Positions 1-8,984 are shown, numbered from the stretch's first letter. The stretch: DNA of 64,000 nt from DATKZS01 sp035527835 [NCBI: bacterium] (GCA_035527835.1 DATKZS010000135.1:1-64000), one strand, 5' to 3'. Program-made: numbers and translations. Notes: generated by a model from the letters alone, not told the origin.

Positions 1-1
1 G

Positions 2-196
2 GACGCGAAGTTCCGCCTGGACCTGAAAAAACGCTCGTGCGTGATCGACGCCGGGACCGAGGTCGGCCGCAACATCGCCAAGATCTTCACGGGTTTTATC
101 ACCCGCCAGTTCGGGGAAGGTGCGTTCAAGGTGGAGAGGACATTTTCGCCGCAGGAAGCAGGGCGCGATCCGCAACCGATGGAGGTCGCGTCATGA
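2..196 (+). CDS. Phage hypothetical protein, C-terminal end only
   Basis: Open frame entering from the left edge; 64 residues are visible, ending in MEVAS and a TGA that overlaps the next start codon (ATGA at 193-196). The fragment is mixed charged/hydrophobic with no motif I recognise. The 4-base overlap and the downstream genes make it a member of the same replication/recombination operon. The N-terminus lies outside the window, so no function is assigned. Confidence 0.6.
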   Translation, partial: DAKFRLDLKKRSCVIDAGTEVGRNIAKIFTGFITRQFGEGAFKVERTFSPQEAGRDPQPMEVAS

Positions 197-1230
197 GCGA
201 GCAGATGATCACCACCTATTCGATGTGGTCCATGTTCCGCAACTGCCGGAAGGCCTGCGAGTGGCGCTATCTCAAGGAACTCGTCCCGATGGAGAAGGAC
301 CACAACTTGAGCTTCGGCTCGATGATCCACGAGTGCCTCGAACTCTGGCACCGGGAGCGGGACCTAGCCAAGGTGCTCGACCACATTGACCGCGCATATC
401 CGAACCGGGCGCAGGACGAGAGCGAGCTTGGCGACTGGCACCTGGCCACCGCGATGATAAAGAGCTACGCGGCCCGGTACCGGGAAGAAGAGTTCGAGGT
501 GGTCGGCCTGGAGCAGCCGTTCGAGGACAAGATCATCAACCCGGCCACGGGCGCGTCGTCGCGGAGTTTCACGCTCGCGGGCAAGGTGGACGGCATCGTG
601 CGGAGAGGCAGTGAGCATTTCCTTCTCGAACACAAGACCGCCGCCCAGGTGGATGCCGACTACCTCGAGCGCCTGTGGACCGACTTCCAGATCGTGCTCT
701 ACACCTGGTATGTGGAGCAGGCGCTCGGCATCAAGATCGCGGGCGTCATCTACAACATCCTGGTCAAGGCCCGGCTCCAGCAGGGCAAGGGCGAGACCGA
801 GACCGAGTTCGAGGCCCGGCGAGCGGAACTGATAGCCAAGTCCAAGACCGGTAAGACGAGCGCCAAGCGCAAGCTCCCGGAGAGCGACGAGGACTTCCAG
901 GCGCGGCTCTCGGAAAAATACGCGGAGCCGGGCATGTTCCACCGCGAGATGCTCTACGTCTCCCGCGATCAATTCGACACGCTCCGGGCCGAGTTGTGGG
1001 AACTCTCCCAGGCACTCCTTGATGCAAGGCGGCGCGGAGTCTTCTACCAGAACACCGCGTTCTGTTTCCACTACCGCCGCCAGTGCGCCTACTACCCCCT
1101 CTGCCGCTCCAACGGCAGCCCCAACGTCATCGAGAACTTTTATCAGCAAGCGCAGCCGCACGAGGAATTGGCGGCGAAACCCGCCGAGGCGCGGGACCAC
1201 GCCGTGGCCGACAGCGCCCCGGCATTCTGA
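193..1230 (+). CDS. PD-(D/E)XK nuclease, Cas4/AddB-like
   Basis: 345 residues from the ATG at 193, chosen because it overlaps the upstream stop and the protein pattern begins there; the open frame extends further upstream without protein-like character. It carries the PD-(D/E)XK core: GKVDG with Asp133, then the E-H-K of FLLEHKTA (Glu146, Lys148), followed by an alpha-helical QIVLYTW segment as in RecB/Cas4 nucleases. Cysteines at about 18 and 22 and a C-terminal trio (about 291, 298, 304) resemble the Fe-S cluster cysteines of Cas4/AddB nucleases. Proteins of this type process DNA ends in phage recombination. It heads a run with a RecA-like ATPase and SSB-like protein, so a recombination/replication role is inferred. 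No CRISPR genes are nearby. Confidence 0.85.
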   Translation: MSEQMITTYSMWSMFRNCRKACEWRYLKELVPMEKDHNLSFGSMIHECLELWHRERDLAKVLDHIDRAYPNRAQDESELGDWHLATAMIKSYAARYREEEFEVVGLEQPFEDKIINPATGASSRSFTLAGKVDGIVRRGSEHFLLEHKTAAQVDADYLERLWTDFQIVLYTWYVEQALGIKIAGVIYNILVKARLQQGKGETETEFEARRAELIAKSKTGKTSAKRKLPESDEDFQARLSEKYAEPGMFHREMLYVSRDQFDTLRAELWELSQALLDARRRGVFYQNTAFCFHYRRQCAYYPLCRSNGSPNVIENFYQQAQPHEELAAKPAEARDHAVADSAPAF

Positions 1231-1249
1231 ACGAAAAGGAGAATCGAAA

Positions 1250-2035
1250 ATGCTACCCACTCAAAAGACCTCGCCCAAGCAGGACCTGTCCAACCTGACG
1301 GTCCTCGTCTACGGGCCCAGTAAAATCGGAAAGTCGTCCCTCTGCGCCAAGGCCGACAGCGCTCTCTTCCTGGCCACCGAACCGGGCCTCAACTCCCTCG
1401 AGGTATTCCAGACGCCGGTGAACAGCTGGGAGGACCTGCTCGCGGCCTGCGCCGAGATCGCCGAGGGCAAGCACAACTTCAAGACCATTGTGCTCGACAC
1501 CCTGGACAACGCCTACCGCATGTGCTCGGACTACATCTGCAAGAAGTTCAAGATCGAACACGAGTCCGACCTGGGCTACGGCAAGGGCTACGCGCTCATC
1601 AACAACGAGTTCCTGCGCGTACTGAACAAGCTGGCCTTCCTGCCCTATGGCCTGTTTCTCATCTCGCACTCGCAGGAGAAGGAGATCGAGACCCGCACGG
1701 GCAAGCTCACCCGGATCGTCCCGACCCTGCCCGACAAGGCCCGCAAGCAGGTGCTGGGCATGGTCGACATGATCCTCTTCTGCGACATTGAGGTGGTGCC
1801 CGGCGAGGACGGCAAGCCCACCTACAAGCGCGTCATGCGCACGAAGCCCAGTCCCAACTACGAGGCCGGCGACCGCACCGGACGGATGCCCGAGGTGATC
1901 GACCTCGACTTCGGCAAGTTCCTTGAGGCCTTCAACGGCGCAACATCCGCGCCCAAGCCAAGCACATCGCAGCCCGAGGCCAAGCCCGCGGCCCCTCAAG
2001 CCAAATCGACCACGCCCGCGAACCAAACCAAATAA
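1250..2035 (+). CDS. Sak4-like RecA-fold ATPase (phage recombinase/annealing partner)
   Basis: 261 residues from ATG 1250, preceded by AAAAGGAG. A Walker A loop, GPSKIGKSS, sits at residues 22-30 and a hydrophobic strand ending in Asp (FKTIVLDT) at about 80-87 is the likely Walker B; the ISHSQEKE segment resembles the sensor region of single-domain RecA-like ATPases. The C-terminus (from about 225) is a low-complexity Pro/Ala/Lys tail. Length and order match the phage nucleotide-binding/Sak4 family, which act as minimal recombinases with an SSB encoded next door. The SSB-like gene does follow after 17 bases. The recombinase activity is inferred from family and context. Confidence 0.8.
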   Translation: MLPTQKTSPKQDLSNLTVLVYGPSKIGKSSLCAKADSALFLATEPGLNSLEVFQTPVNSWEDLLAACAEIAEGKHNFKTIVLDTLDNAYRMCSDYICKKFKIEHESDLGYGKGYALINNEFLRVLNKLAFLPYGLFLISHSQEKEIETRTGKLTRIVPTLPDKARKQVLGMVDMILFCDIEVVPGEDGKPTYKRVMRTKPSPNYEAGDRTGRMPEVIDLDFGKFLEAFNGATSAPKPSTSQPEAKPAAPQAKSTTPANQTK

Positions 2036-2052
2036 TCAAGGAGGACCGAACC

Positions 2053-2541
2053 ATGTCGAACAATGAATTCGAAACCAATCCCGCCGCCGGTGGAACCGGC
2101 GACATCGACCTCTCGCAGTTCAACGATGAGTTTGTCCAGGCGGAGATCGAAGAACGCGAATTCGATCCGGTGCCGGACGGCAAGTACCAGGTCAACGTCG
2201 AGAAGGTGGAACTTACCCGGGCCCAGACCTCGGGCGCGCCGATGCTGAAGTGGACCCTGCGTATCCTTGCCCCCAAATTCGCCGGGCGGCTGCTCTGGCG
2301 CAACAACGTCATCGTCACCAGCGAGAACATCAAGTGGCTCAAGAATGACCTGCACACCTGCGGCCTCACCCTGGAGAAACTCTCGGACCTTTCCCAAAAC
2401 CTGGGCAAGTTGCTGGACGTGAAACTCGAGGTGACCAAACGCACCAAGGGCGAGAACGAGAACGTGTACCTCAACAAGCGGATCGTGATCGAGGACAGCG
2501 GGGACAAGCCGAGTTCGACTCCTTCGGACATCCCGTTCTAA
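2053..2541 (+). CDS. Single-strand DNA-binding-like protein (DUF669 type)
   Basis: 162 residues with ribosome site AAGGAGG upstream. The central part (about 35-140) is predicted as a beta-rich fold of the phage DUF669 type, including a PDGKYQVNVEKVEL strand pair. The very C-terminus is STPSDIPF, strongly resembling the acidic DDDIPF tip that bacterial SSBs use to recruit partner proteins. The gene lies directly between the Sak4-like ATPase and the ERCC4 nuclease. DNA binding is inferred from the tip, the context and the family resemblance; no catalytic residues are expected. Confidence 0.75.
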   Translation: MSNNEFETNPAAGGTGDIDLSQFNDEFVQAEIEEREFDPVPDGKYQVNVEKVELTRAQTSGAPMLKWTLRILAPKFAGRLLWRNNVIVTSENIKWLKNDLHTCGLTLEKLSDLSQNLGKLLDVKLEVTKRTKGENENVYLNKRIVIEDSGDKPSSTPSDIPF

Positions 2542-2569
2542 GCGGCTCGCGGCTCAAGAATGGACAGGC

Positions 2570-3052
2570 ATGGACAGGATCACCGTCGTAATCGACACGC
2601 GGGAACAAGAGCCTTACACCTTTGATCCGCAACGTATCACCGCAATCCGCCGAACGCTCCCGGCCGGGGACTACTCGCTCGCGGGTCACGAAGGCTCGGT
2701 GGCGGTGGAGCGAAAGTCGCTTGCGGACTTCGTCTCCACCGTCATCCGAGGCCGGGAGCGGTTCCACAAGGAGTTGAAGCGCCTCGCGGAATATGAGGCC
2801 TCCTGCATCGTGGTCGAGGCGGACCTGGGCGACATCATCGAGGGCAAGTATGCGAGCGGCGCTCATCCCAACTCGGTCCTTGGCGCGGCCATGTCCGTCA
2901 TCGTTGACTTTAAGCTCCCGGTGTTCTTCTGCGGGAGCCGCCAACTCGGTTGCCTTTTCGTCGAGGCTTACCTGCTGCGCGTTTATCAAAAGGTATCCAA
3001 GAATGACAGACAAGAAATCACCAGCCCCGGCGACACTCCGGGGCACGATTGA
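2570..3052 (+). CDS. ERCC4-domain nuclease
   Basis: 160 residues. It shows the ERCC4/XPF nuclease signature: VIDTREQEP at the N-terminus, then GDYSLAG and VERKSLADF, giving the D...GD...ERKxxxD catalytic constellation of structure-specific nucleases. It lacks the helicase and HhH parts of full-length XPF, as is common for stand-alone phage and archaeal versions. Its last 50 bases overlap the downstream RecD-like helicase, so the two are probably coupled; together they could process branched replication or recombination intermediates. A 10-base near-duplication containing two ATGs lies at the start; only the second ATG (2570) is in frame. Confidence 0.85.
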   Translation: MDRITVVIDTREQEPYTFDPQRITAIRRTLPAGDYSLAGHEGSVAVERKSLADFVSTVIRGRERFHKELKRLAEYEASCIVVEADLGDIIEGKYASGAHPNSVLGAAMSVIVDFKLPVFFCGSRQLGCLFVEAYLLRVYQKVSKNDRQEITSPGDTPGHD

Positions 3053-5213
3053 AAAGGTCTTCTTTGCCGGGGGAAAGTTCTCGGCGGGGAGGCTCAAGAC
3101 AGACGCGGGCGAGGACATCCAGTTCGCGGGCAACCTGTTCGCGCAGGAAAACGATTCGGTCGTGCTCAATGGCCGCTGGATCATGCACCCCAAGTACGGC
3201 AGGCAGTTCGAAGTCCAGAGCATGGAATACAACCTTGACCTTGACGCTACGGGCCTGGCCAACTACCTCGCCAACAACCCGCACGTCAAGGGCATCGGGC
3301 CGGCCAAGGCGAAGCTCATCGTCGAGCGGTTCGGTAATGACTTCGACCGCGCCCTCGCCGAGGATGCAGAAGCAATCGCCAAGACCGCCAAGGTCTCGGT
3401 GGACAAGATTGTTCAACTGCGGGACGAGTGGGACCGGACCCGCCTAGTCAACAAGGCGCTCACCTGGCTCGCGAGCTTTGATCTCACTCACCACCAGGTG
3501 ACGACCCTGGTCGAGAAGTTCGGCAACAACGTCCTGGGCGTGCTCAAGGCTGATCCCTACCTGATCATCCGCGAGGTCTCCGGCTTCGGCTTCAAGAAAG
3601 TGGACAAGGTCGCCCGCAAGATGGGCACGCCCAAGGACCACTGCCCCCGCATTCGGGCCGGGATCATTCATTGCCTTGACGAGGCCTTGGACCAGGGCGA
3701 TTGCTGGGTCGAGTATGAGGACCTCCTGGACCGCGCCAACCTGCTCCTGGTGATGGACACCCTCGACAGCCGCGAGCGGATCGAGACGGAGTTGGACGCG
3801 CTGATCGATTCCAAGCAGCTGTCATGCTCATCGCATGGAGGCCGGTTCATTGTGGCCCGGCCCGATATCCTGGCGATGGAGACGGACCTGGCGGAATTCC
3901 TGCGCCGGGGCGACTTGGCCAACCCGAATTTCGATAAGCGAGATGATGTCTCCGAACTCGTGGACCGCGCGGCCCCCAGCCTCAATGATGGACAGCGAGG
4001 AGCGGTGACCTTGGCCCTGTCTCACTCGATCACTCTCATCTCCGGCGGCGCGGGCAGCGGCAAGACCTACACGGTCTCCGCGATCACCAGCATCTATGAG
4101 GAGCAGGGTTTGAGTGTCATCCTGGCCGCGCCCACCGGCAAGGCCGCCAAGAGGCTCGAACAGGTGGTAGGGCATGCGGCGAGCACCATCCATCGTCTGC
4201 TCGGATTCAACGGCAAGACCTATGCTCGCGGTCCGGACGATCCCCTTGACGCCGATGTGATCATCATTGATGAGGTCTCGATGGTGGACGTCCCCCTGGC
4301 CTGGCGCTTGTTCCGAACGATTGACTTGAGCCGGACCGCCGTGGTGTTGGTGGGAGACCATAACCAACTGCCGCCGGTTGGCCCGGGCAACATGCTGCGC
4401 GACCTGATCCAGACCCGGGCCGTGCCTTCCGTGGTGCTCGATAAGGTCGTCCGCCAGGCGGGGGTGCTGAAGGAGAACTGCATCGCGATCTTGAACGGGG
4501 AAGTTCGCAAGACCGCCGAGGAGAAAAAGGTCAAGCGGCAGGGATGGTATCTCCTTGATCAGTTCACGGACCAGCACGAAGCGCAACAAGCCCTCCTGGA
4601 GATGTTCAAGCACAGGATCGAAGATGGCCTGGGCTTCAATCTCATGAGCGACGTCCAGGTCTTGACGCCCACGCACAAGGGCCCGCTCGGCACGGTCGAG
4701 TTGAACATCAAGCTCCAGAAGCTCCTCCAGCGCAAGCTTTGGGGAGTCCACGTGCCGGATACGCCCTCTGGCCGTCGGCCCAAGTTTCACCCATTCGACA
4801 AGGTGATCCAGACCCGCAATAACTACGACCTGGGCGTCATGAACGGCGCGGTGGGCATGGTGATTGATGTGGACCGCAAGGGATCGCTCAACATTGACTT
4901 CGACGGCATGCCGGTAACGGTCGAGGCCTCCAACCTGCAGGACGTGCAGCTGGCCTATGCGCTCACCATCCACAAGACCCAGGGATCGGAGTTCCCCTGC
5001 GCCATTGTCATTGTCCACAAGTCCCACGCCTTCATGCACCACCGCAATCTCTTTTACACCGGCGTCACCCGGGCCAGGGAAACCGCCATCATCATCGGGG
5101 ACCATTGGGGGATCAAGAACTGCGTCAAGAAGCGCCACCTGGACGAGCGCAAGACCTTCTTGTCCATTCATCTGGCCGAGCCGGTTTCGCAAAGCAATGA
5201 AGCTCGACCGTAA
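3003..5213 (+). CDS. RecD2-like SF1B helicase
   Basis: 736 residues from ATG 3003 (start placed where RecD2 similarity begins; the frame stays open further upstream inside the previous gene). Order of parts: N-terminal OB-like domain (about 8-75), helix-hairpin-helix region (HVKGIGPAKAKLIVERFG, about 96-115), then the SF1 motor with GGAGSGKTYT near residue 349, IIIDEVSMVD near 420, GDHNQLPPVG near 450 and the motif TIHKTQGSEF near 655, ending with FYTGVTRAR. This is the architecture of RecD2, a 5'-3' helicase. It sits between the ERCC4 nuclease and the primase, indicating a replication or recombination-dependent replication role. Confidence 0.92.
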   Translation: MTDKKSPAPATLRGTIEKVFFAGGKFSAGRLKTDAGEDIQFAGNLFAQENDSVVLNGRWIMHPKYGRQFEVQSMEYNLDLDATGLANYLANNPHVKGIGPAKAKLIVERFGNDFDRALAEDAEAIAKTAKVSVDKIVQLRDEWDRTRLVNKALTWLASFDLTHHQVTTLVEKFGNNVLGVLKADPYLIIREVSGFGFKKVDKVARKMGTPKDHCPRIRAGIIHCLDEALDQGDCWVEYEDLLDRANLLLVMDTLDSRERIETELDALIDSKQLSCSSHGGRFIVARPDILAMETDLAEFLRRGDLANPNFDKRDDVSELVDRAAPSLNDGQRGAVTLALSHSITLISGGAGSGKTYTVSAITSIYEEQGLSVILAAPTGKAAKRLEQVVGHAASTIHRLLGFNGKTYARGPDDPLDADVIIIDEVSMVDVPLAWRLFRTIDLSRTAVVLVGDHNQLPPVGPGNMLRDLIQTRAVPSVVLDKVVRQAGVLKENCIAILNGEVRKTAEEKKVKRQGWYLLDQFTDQHEAQQALLEMFKHRIEDGLGFNLMSDVQVLTPTHKGPLGTVELNIKLQKLLQRKLWGVHVPDTPSGRRPKFHPFDKVIQTRNNYDLGVMNGAVGMVIDVDRKGSLNIDFDGMPVTVEASNLQDVQLAYALTIHKTQGSEFPCAIVIVHKSHAFMHHRNLFYTGVTRARETAIIIGDHWGIKNCVKKRHLDERKTFLSIHLAEPVSQSNEARP

Positions 5214-5224
5214 ACGGGAGCTAT

Positions 5225-8200
5225 ATGGCGGCCTCGCTCGCAAACGTCAGGGAGTATTACCGGCTCATCACCGAGATTGACATCGGCCAGGCAGCCCGCG
5301 ACCTCCTTGCCGGCCGCATCACCCAGGAGTCCGGGCATCTGCTCCAATGCGACTGCCCCAACCATAAAAGCCAGTCACACCGCTCGCTTCACATCATGCT
5401 TGATAAGCAGGGCTGGTACTGCTTCGGGTGCGGCGCGGGCGGGGATGTGCTCCAGCTGGTCGAGTTCGTTCAAGCCGGGAAGGTGACCGCCGGACAATCC
5501 GGAACCATGCCGGACAGTCACCGAAACGCCCGGGACTACCTCGCTGAAAAAGCCGGACTGCCGCCATTGTCCGAATACGGCCTCTCCCCCGAACACCTGA
5601 AGGAAACCGAGGCCGCGCGCCTGCTGGAAGTCCGGGTGCAGGAAGCCTTGACCGCGCTCGCGGGGTTCTATCACGAACGCCTCAAGGACTCTCCCAAGGT
5701 CCTGGAGTGGTTCCACGCGCATTATGGGATTTCCGATGAGACCATCGATAAGCTGCTGATCGGCTATGCCTCGAACTCCCCGAGCAAGAGTCCGAGCGGA
5801 GAAGAGCGTCCGGGCCTGCTCAAAGCCCTGACCAGCCCTCCCCATAATTTCAGCCTCCGGGAACTGGCCGCGAGCGGGGCCTTCCGACCGACCAGCCAGG
5901 ACGGTCTGCTTCCATTCTTCGAAGCCAGGATCGTGTTCCCCTACTGGAGCCGGGGCCGTGTGGTCTTCATGATCGGCCGCAAGACCCCGTGGACCCCGGA
6001 CAAGCCCTGGGAGCAGGGCAAGTACAAGAAGCTCCCGGTTAACAACGAAGGCTCCAACAAGCACATCGCGGCCTGCGTCAACAACAGCTTCCTGTTCAAC
6101 GAGGACTGCCTGCTGGCCCGGCCTGACCGGGTGATCATCACGGAAGGAGTGACCGACTGCATCTCGCTGATGGAGCAGGGCTTCCCGGCGGTCTCGCCGG
6201 TCACGGTGAGAATCCGCCAGGCGGACTGGGACCGGCTCATCCCCAAGTTGCGCGGGGTAAAGACCATCTATATCTGCCAGGATAACGAGGTCTCGCAGGC
6301 GGGCTTGCACGGGGCCATGAAGACCGCAAGCATCCTGGCCGAACACAATATCGAGACCAGACTCGTGGTCCTGCCCCTCACCGAAAAGCAGGAACAGGCC
6401 CGTGGCCAACTCCAGCAAGTTTTCAACGTCACCGCGAACGTCGGCCCGGGCGAACTGAAAAAGCTCCTGGCCGGGCGGTCGGACGAGGAGATCAAGCAGG
6501 CCGAGCAGTTGCTCGCGCAGGCCAAAATTGATGTCAACGACTATTTCGTCTCCGGCCATACGGGGGCGGACTTCGAGGTTCTCCTGGGCCAGGCCCAGAC
6601 GCCCCTGGAGTTTGGGATCGCCAATCTGCCAACCGATCTCCCCGAGCAGGAGCGCAACCGGCTCCTCGAACCGATTCTCCTTGAGGTTGCCCATCTGGTC
6701 CCGCTCGAACAAAATCGCCACTTGAAAATTCTCCAGGAGAAGTTCGGCAAGGAGAACCTGTCTCTCACCACTCTACGTGATCAGGTCAAAGCCGCGCAAA
6801 AGGAAAGCGCGGCCCGGTCTCGCGGGAGAAGGCGGTCGGAAAAATACACGTCCAACGCCCCGCCCGGATCGTGCCGCGCCCGGATCGAGCAGGCCATGAT
6901 CGAGGCCGACGAGGCCTCGGGCGGGCCGGACTACGCCAAAATCGCCGAGGCTTCCTTCGAGTGGTTCTCTGCCAACGGCGCTCGGTTTTTCTACACGCCC
7001 CGGGGCGAGCCGTTCATGTTCTTCGAGGACCGGCTCCTGTGGATGGACAGCTTCGACCGGGGCCGCAAGCGCAGTTACTATTCGACCATGTACAAGCACA
7101 CTGGGGTCGTCCAGACCACCAATGGCGGCCGCACCTTCTACGAGGTCCTGTCCAACCTGGCGATGGACCGGGGCGAAATGCGGGAGGACTTCATGTGGCT
7201 GCACACCGACGTGGGCCGCTATACCCTTTACTTCAACCTCAACAACTCCGATCACGAGATCGCCAAGATCACGCCCGACGGCATCGAGATCATGAAGAAC
7301 GGCGGCAACGCGGACAAAATCATCCTCCAACCCTCCAACAAGATGAGGCCCCTCAAATTCCAGCCGGGCGCGGACATCGAAGAGGCCGACCGCCTGCTCC
7401 TGGACCTCATCGTCTCCAACCTGCCCTGCGCCCAGGGCGACCGCTTCCTCATCCTCTTGTGGCTCTCGTGCTTCCTGCTCATCGACTTCGTGGGGACCCG
7501 GCCCATGACCCGCTTCGAGGGCAGTTCGCAGTCCGGCAAGACCACGGCCAGCAAGCTCATCTCCGCCCTGCTCTATGGCGAGACCGAACAGAAGACCAGC
7601 ACCATCGCCGCCAACTACACCGACGGCTCGCGGAACCCCTGCATCTTCCTGGACAACATCGAGGTCGCCCAACTGACCGATGAACTCACCACCTTCCTGC
7701 TCACCAGCATCACCGGGATCGCCAAGGAAAAACGCCGGGGCGGGACCGACACCGAGACGGTCATCGAGCGGACCAAGTGCCTGCTCAACACCACCGGCAT
7801 TGAGCCGCTGGGCGGAGAGTTGGCCGAAATCCTCTCCCGCACCTTCATCATCCGCTTCGACATCAATGAGCAAGCCAGCGACTGCTTCCTCGAGGCCAAG
7901 GTCCTGGACGCCATCAAGCAGCGCCGGGATTTCATCCTCTCCGCGCTCATGAAACGCACCAGCCACGTCCTGGCCCTGCTCCGGGACGGCGCGCAGGAGA
8001 AGGTCATGCGGCTGTTGCACCAGACCCTGGGGCACCACAACAAGCGCCGCTGCAACGACTACCTGAGCCTCATGTACCTCATGATGATCGTGGGCGAGTC
8101 CCCGGAGGAAATCACCACGGCCCTGGAGACCCTGAACCCGCAGTTCGTCGAGCGCATCGCCTCCATCAACAGTGTGAGCCTGGAGACGGCCCGCGAGTCC

Positions 8201-8560
8201 AATCCCATCGCCACGGCCCTGGCAACCTTGTTCAAGGCCTATCGCCACGCCCTCGAGGCCGACCAGGAGAGCACGGCTACTAACGTGGTCAAGTCCAACA
8301 AGGCCGCCTTCATGGAACGCTACCAGTTGGATTTTCAGGACGAGGATACCATCAAGGGTGCTCTGGCCCGCGATATCTTCATCGCCCTCCGCAGGCTCGC
8401 CAAGGACTTCAGCCTCTCCTTTAATATGAAGTCCGTACAGCAGTTCGCCCAGCGCTTCTCGAACGACCTGGCGGTCATCAAGCAGGCTGGCTTCGACATC
8501 AATCTGAACCAAGGCCACGCTCGAACCACCACCTACAACATCACCTGTCTTCCCCGGTAA
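5225..8560 (+). CDS. Primase-helicase fusion (CHC2 zinc finger, TOPRIM-like, P-loop ATPase)
   Basis: 1111 residues, starting 11 bases after the helicase stop. The N-terminus carries a DnaG-type zinc finger (CDCPNHK then WYCFGCGAGGDVLQLV, about residues 43-80). A TOPRIM-like region follows, with ITEGVTDCISL near 302 and the acidic CQDNE near 351. The C-terminal third has a P-loop, FEGSSQSGKTTA near residue 764, a Walker B-like CIFLDNIE near 807 and an arginine-rich sensor region, as in phage/plasmid replicative ATPases. Zinc-finger primases fused to a helicase are known in phages and integrative elements. It directly precedes the iteron cluster at 8591-8908, so it is the likely initiator or loader at that origin. 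The middle (about 400-700) is unassigned. Confidence 0.85.
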   Translation: MAASLANVREYYRLITEIDIGQAARDLLAGRITQESGHLLQCDCPNHKSQSHRSLHIMLDKQGWYCFGCGAGGDVLQLVEFVQAGKVTAGQSGTMPDSHRNARDYLAEKAGLPPLSEYGLSPEHLKETEAARLLEVRVQEALTALAGFYHERLKDSPKVLEWFHAHYGISDETIDKLLIGYASNSPSKSPSGEERPGLLKALTSPPHNFSLRELAASGAFRPTSQDGLLPFFEARIVFPYWSRGRVVFMIGRKTPWTPDKPWEQGKYKKLPVNNEGSNKHIAACVNNSFLFNEDCLLARPDRVIITEGVTDCISLMEQGFPAVSPVTVRIRQADWDRLIPKLRGVKTIYICQDNEVSQAGLHGAMKTASILAEHNIETRLVVLPLTEKQEQARGQLQQVFNVTANVGPGELKKLLAGRSDEEIKQAEQLLAQAKIDVNDYFVSGHTGADFEVLLGQAQTPLEFGIANLPTDLPEQERNRLLEPILLEVAHLVPLEQNRHLKILQEKFGKENLSLTTLRDQVKAAQKESAARSRGRRRSEKYTSNAPPGSCRARIEQAMIEADEASGGPDYAKIAEASFEWFSANGARFFYTPRGEPFMFFEDRLLWMDSFDRGRKRSYYSTMYKHTGVVQTTNGGRTFYEVLSNLAMDRGEMREDFMWLHTDVGRYTLYFNLNNSDHEIAKITPDGIEIMKNGGNADKIILQPSNKMRPLKFQPGADIEEADRLLLDLIVSNLPCAQGDRFLILLWLSCFLLIDFVGTRPMTRFEGSSQSGKTTASKLISALLYGETEQKTSTIAANYTDGSRNPCIFLDNIEVAQLTDELTTFLLTSITGIAKEKRRGGTDTETVIERTKCLLNTTGIEPLGGELAEILSRTFIIRFDINEQASDCFLEAKVLDAIKQRRDFILSALMKRTSHVLALLRDGAQEKVMRLLHQTLGHHNKRRCNDYLSLMYLMMIVGESPEEITTALETLNPQFVERIASINSVSLETARESNPIATALATLFKAYRHALEADQESTATNVVKSNKAAFMERYQLDFQDEDTIKGALARDIFIALRRLAKDFSLSFNMKSVQQFAQRFSNDLAVIKQAGFDINLNQGHARTTTYNITCLPR

Positions 8561-8590
8561 CCGGCTTCTTTTTTTCCATTCAGCCCATTG

Positions 8591-8908
8591 GGTGAAAGGG
8601 TACCCTTTCACCACGGCGAACCTTTCACCATGAAAATAGTTTGATAATCCATATAGTTATCCTGCGTGGTGAAAGGGTGAAAGGTTCCCAGAGGTCTCTC
8701 TCTATATTTGAAGAAAAAAATAAGGGTGGGGGTCCTCGTCAAGGGGATGGTAGCCTTTATTTTTTGCTCATTAATAGACATATCCTTCCCTACCTTTCAC
8801 CCTTTCACCATATTTTATTAATTATTTATTGAAATTGAATGGTTATGTATGGTGAAAGGTCCTGGTGAAAGGTTGTTTTGCCCCTTCCGAACCTTTCACC
8901 CTTTCACC
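8591..8908. repeat. Iteron cluster, candidate replication origin
   Basis: The 444-base gap 8561-9004 holds 11 copies of the 9-mer GGTGAAAGG or its complement CCTTTCACC: + at 8591, 8668, 8676, 8851, 8864; - at 8604, 8621, 8793, 8801, 8892, 8900. Copies 8591 and 8604 form one perfect 22-base palindrome centred on GGTACC. Three pairs are spaced exactly 8 bases and share one base. Between the clusters is an AT-rich stretch (about 8810-8850), unlike the GC-rich surroundings, that could be a DNA-unwinding element. Position directly after the primase-helicase gene fits an origin. A regulator-binding array is the alternative. The small open frames here have no protein-like features. Confidence 0.75.
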
Positions 8909-8931
8909 ACTTCCCAACTTTTTTTAGAAAA

Positions 8932-8968
8932 TTTCCGACACTTTCGCCTCTCCGCCGGTATGTAATCC
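8932..8968 (+). promoter_or_regulatory. Phage promoter motif, copy P1
   Basis: TTTCCGACA (-35-like CCGACA at 8935-8940), an 18-base spacer ending CGCCGG, and TATGTAAT from 8959. It is preceded by a T-rich tract after CCCAAC and lies 37 bases ahead of the gene at 9005. The same arrangement occurs at 10061, 21347 and 36830, which is the main support. Confidence 0.7.
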
Positions 8969-8984
8969 GGGTAAACCGAGATTT
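8963..8984. promoter_or_regulatory. Dyad element, copy B, overlapping the P1 -10 region
   Basis: ATCCGGGTAAAC (8965-8976) followed by an imperfect inverted arm. It belongs to a three-copy family with 10804-10825 and 36764-36785 that shares ATCCGRGTNAAC. Here it overlaps the end of the -10 element of P1, where a repressor would block initiation. The right arm is poorly conserved. Confidence 0.45.

Noticed and set aside
193-1230. Cas4-like nuclease as a hint of CRISPR
   Set aside because: No cas1/cas2, no repeat-spacer array anywhere in the window; the neighbours are phage recombination genes.
2560-2580. Near-duplication of ATGGACAGG at the ERCC4 gene start
   Set aside because: Only the second ATG is in frame; no sign of function, probably a small slippage event.
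6773-8614. Very long antisense frames, for example opposite the primase-helicase and spanning 38464-40410 and 48913-50862
   Set aside because: They mirror GC-rich codon structure of recognisable + strand genes, lack ribosome sites and give Leu/Val/Asp/Glu-biased peptides.
8641-8832. Short open frames within the 8561-9004 gap
   Set aside because: They run across the iteron copies, have no ribosome site and give low-complexity peptides.
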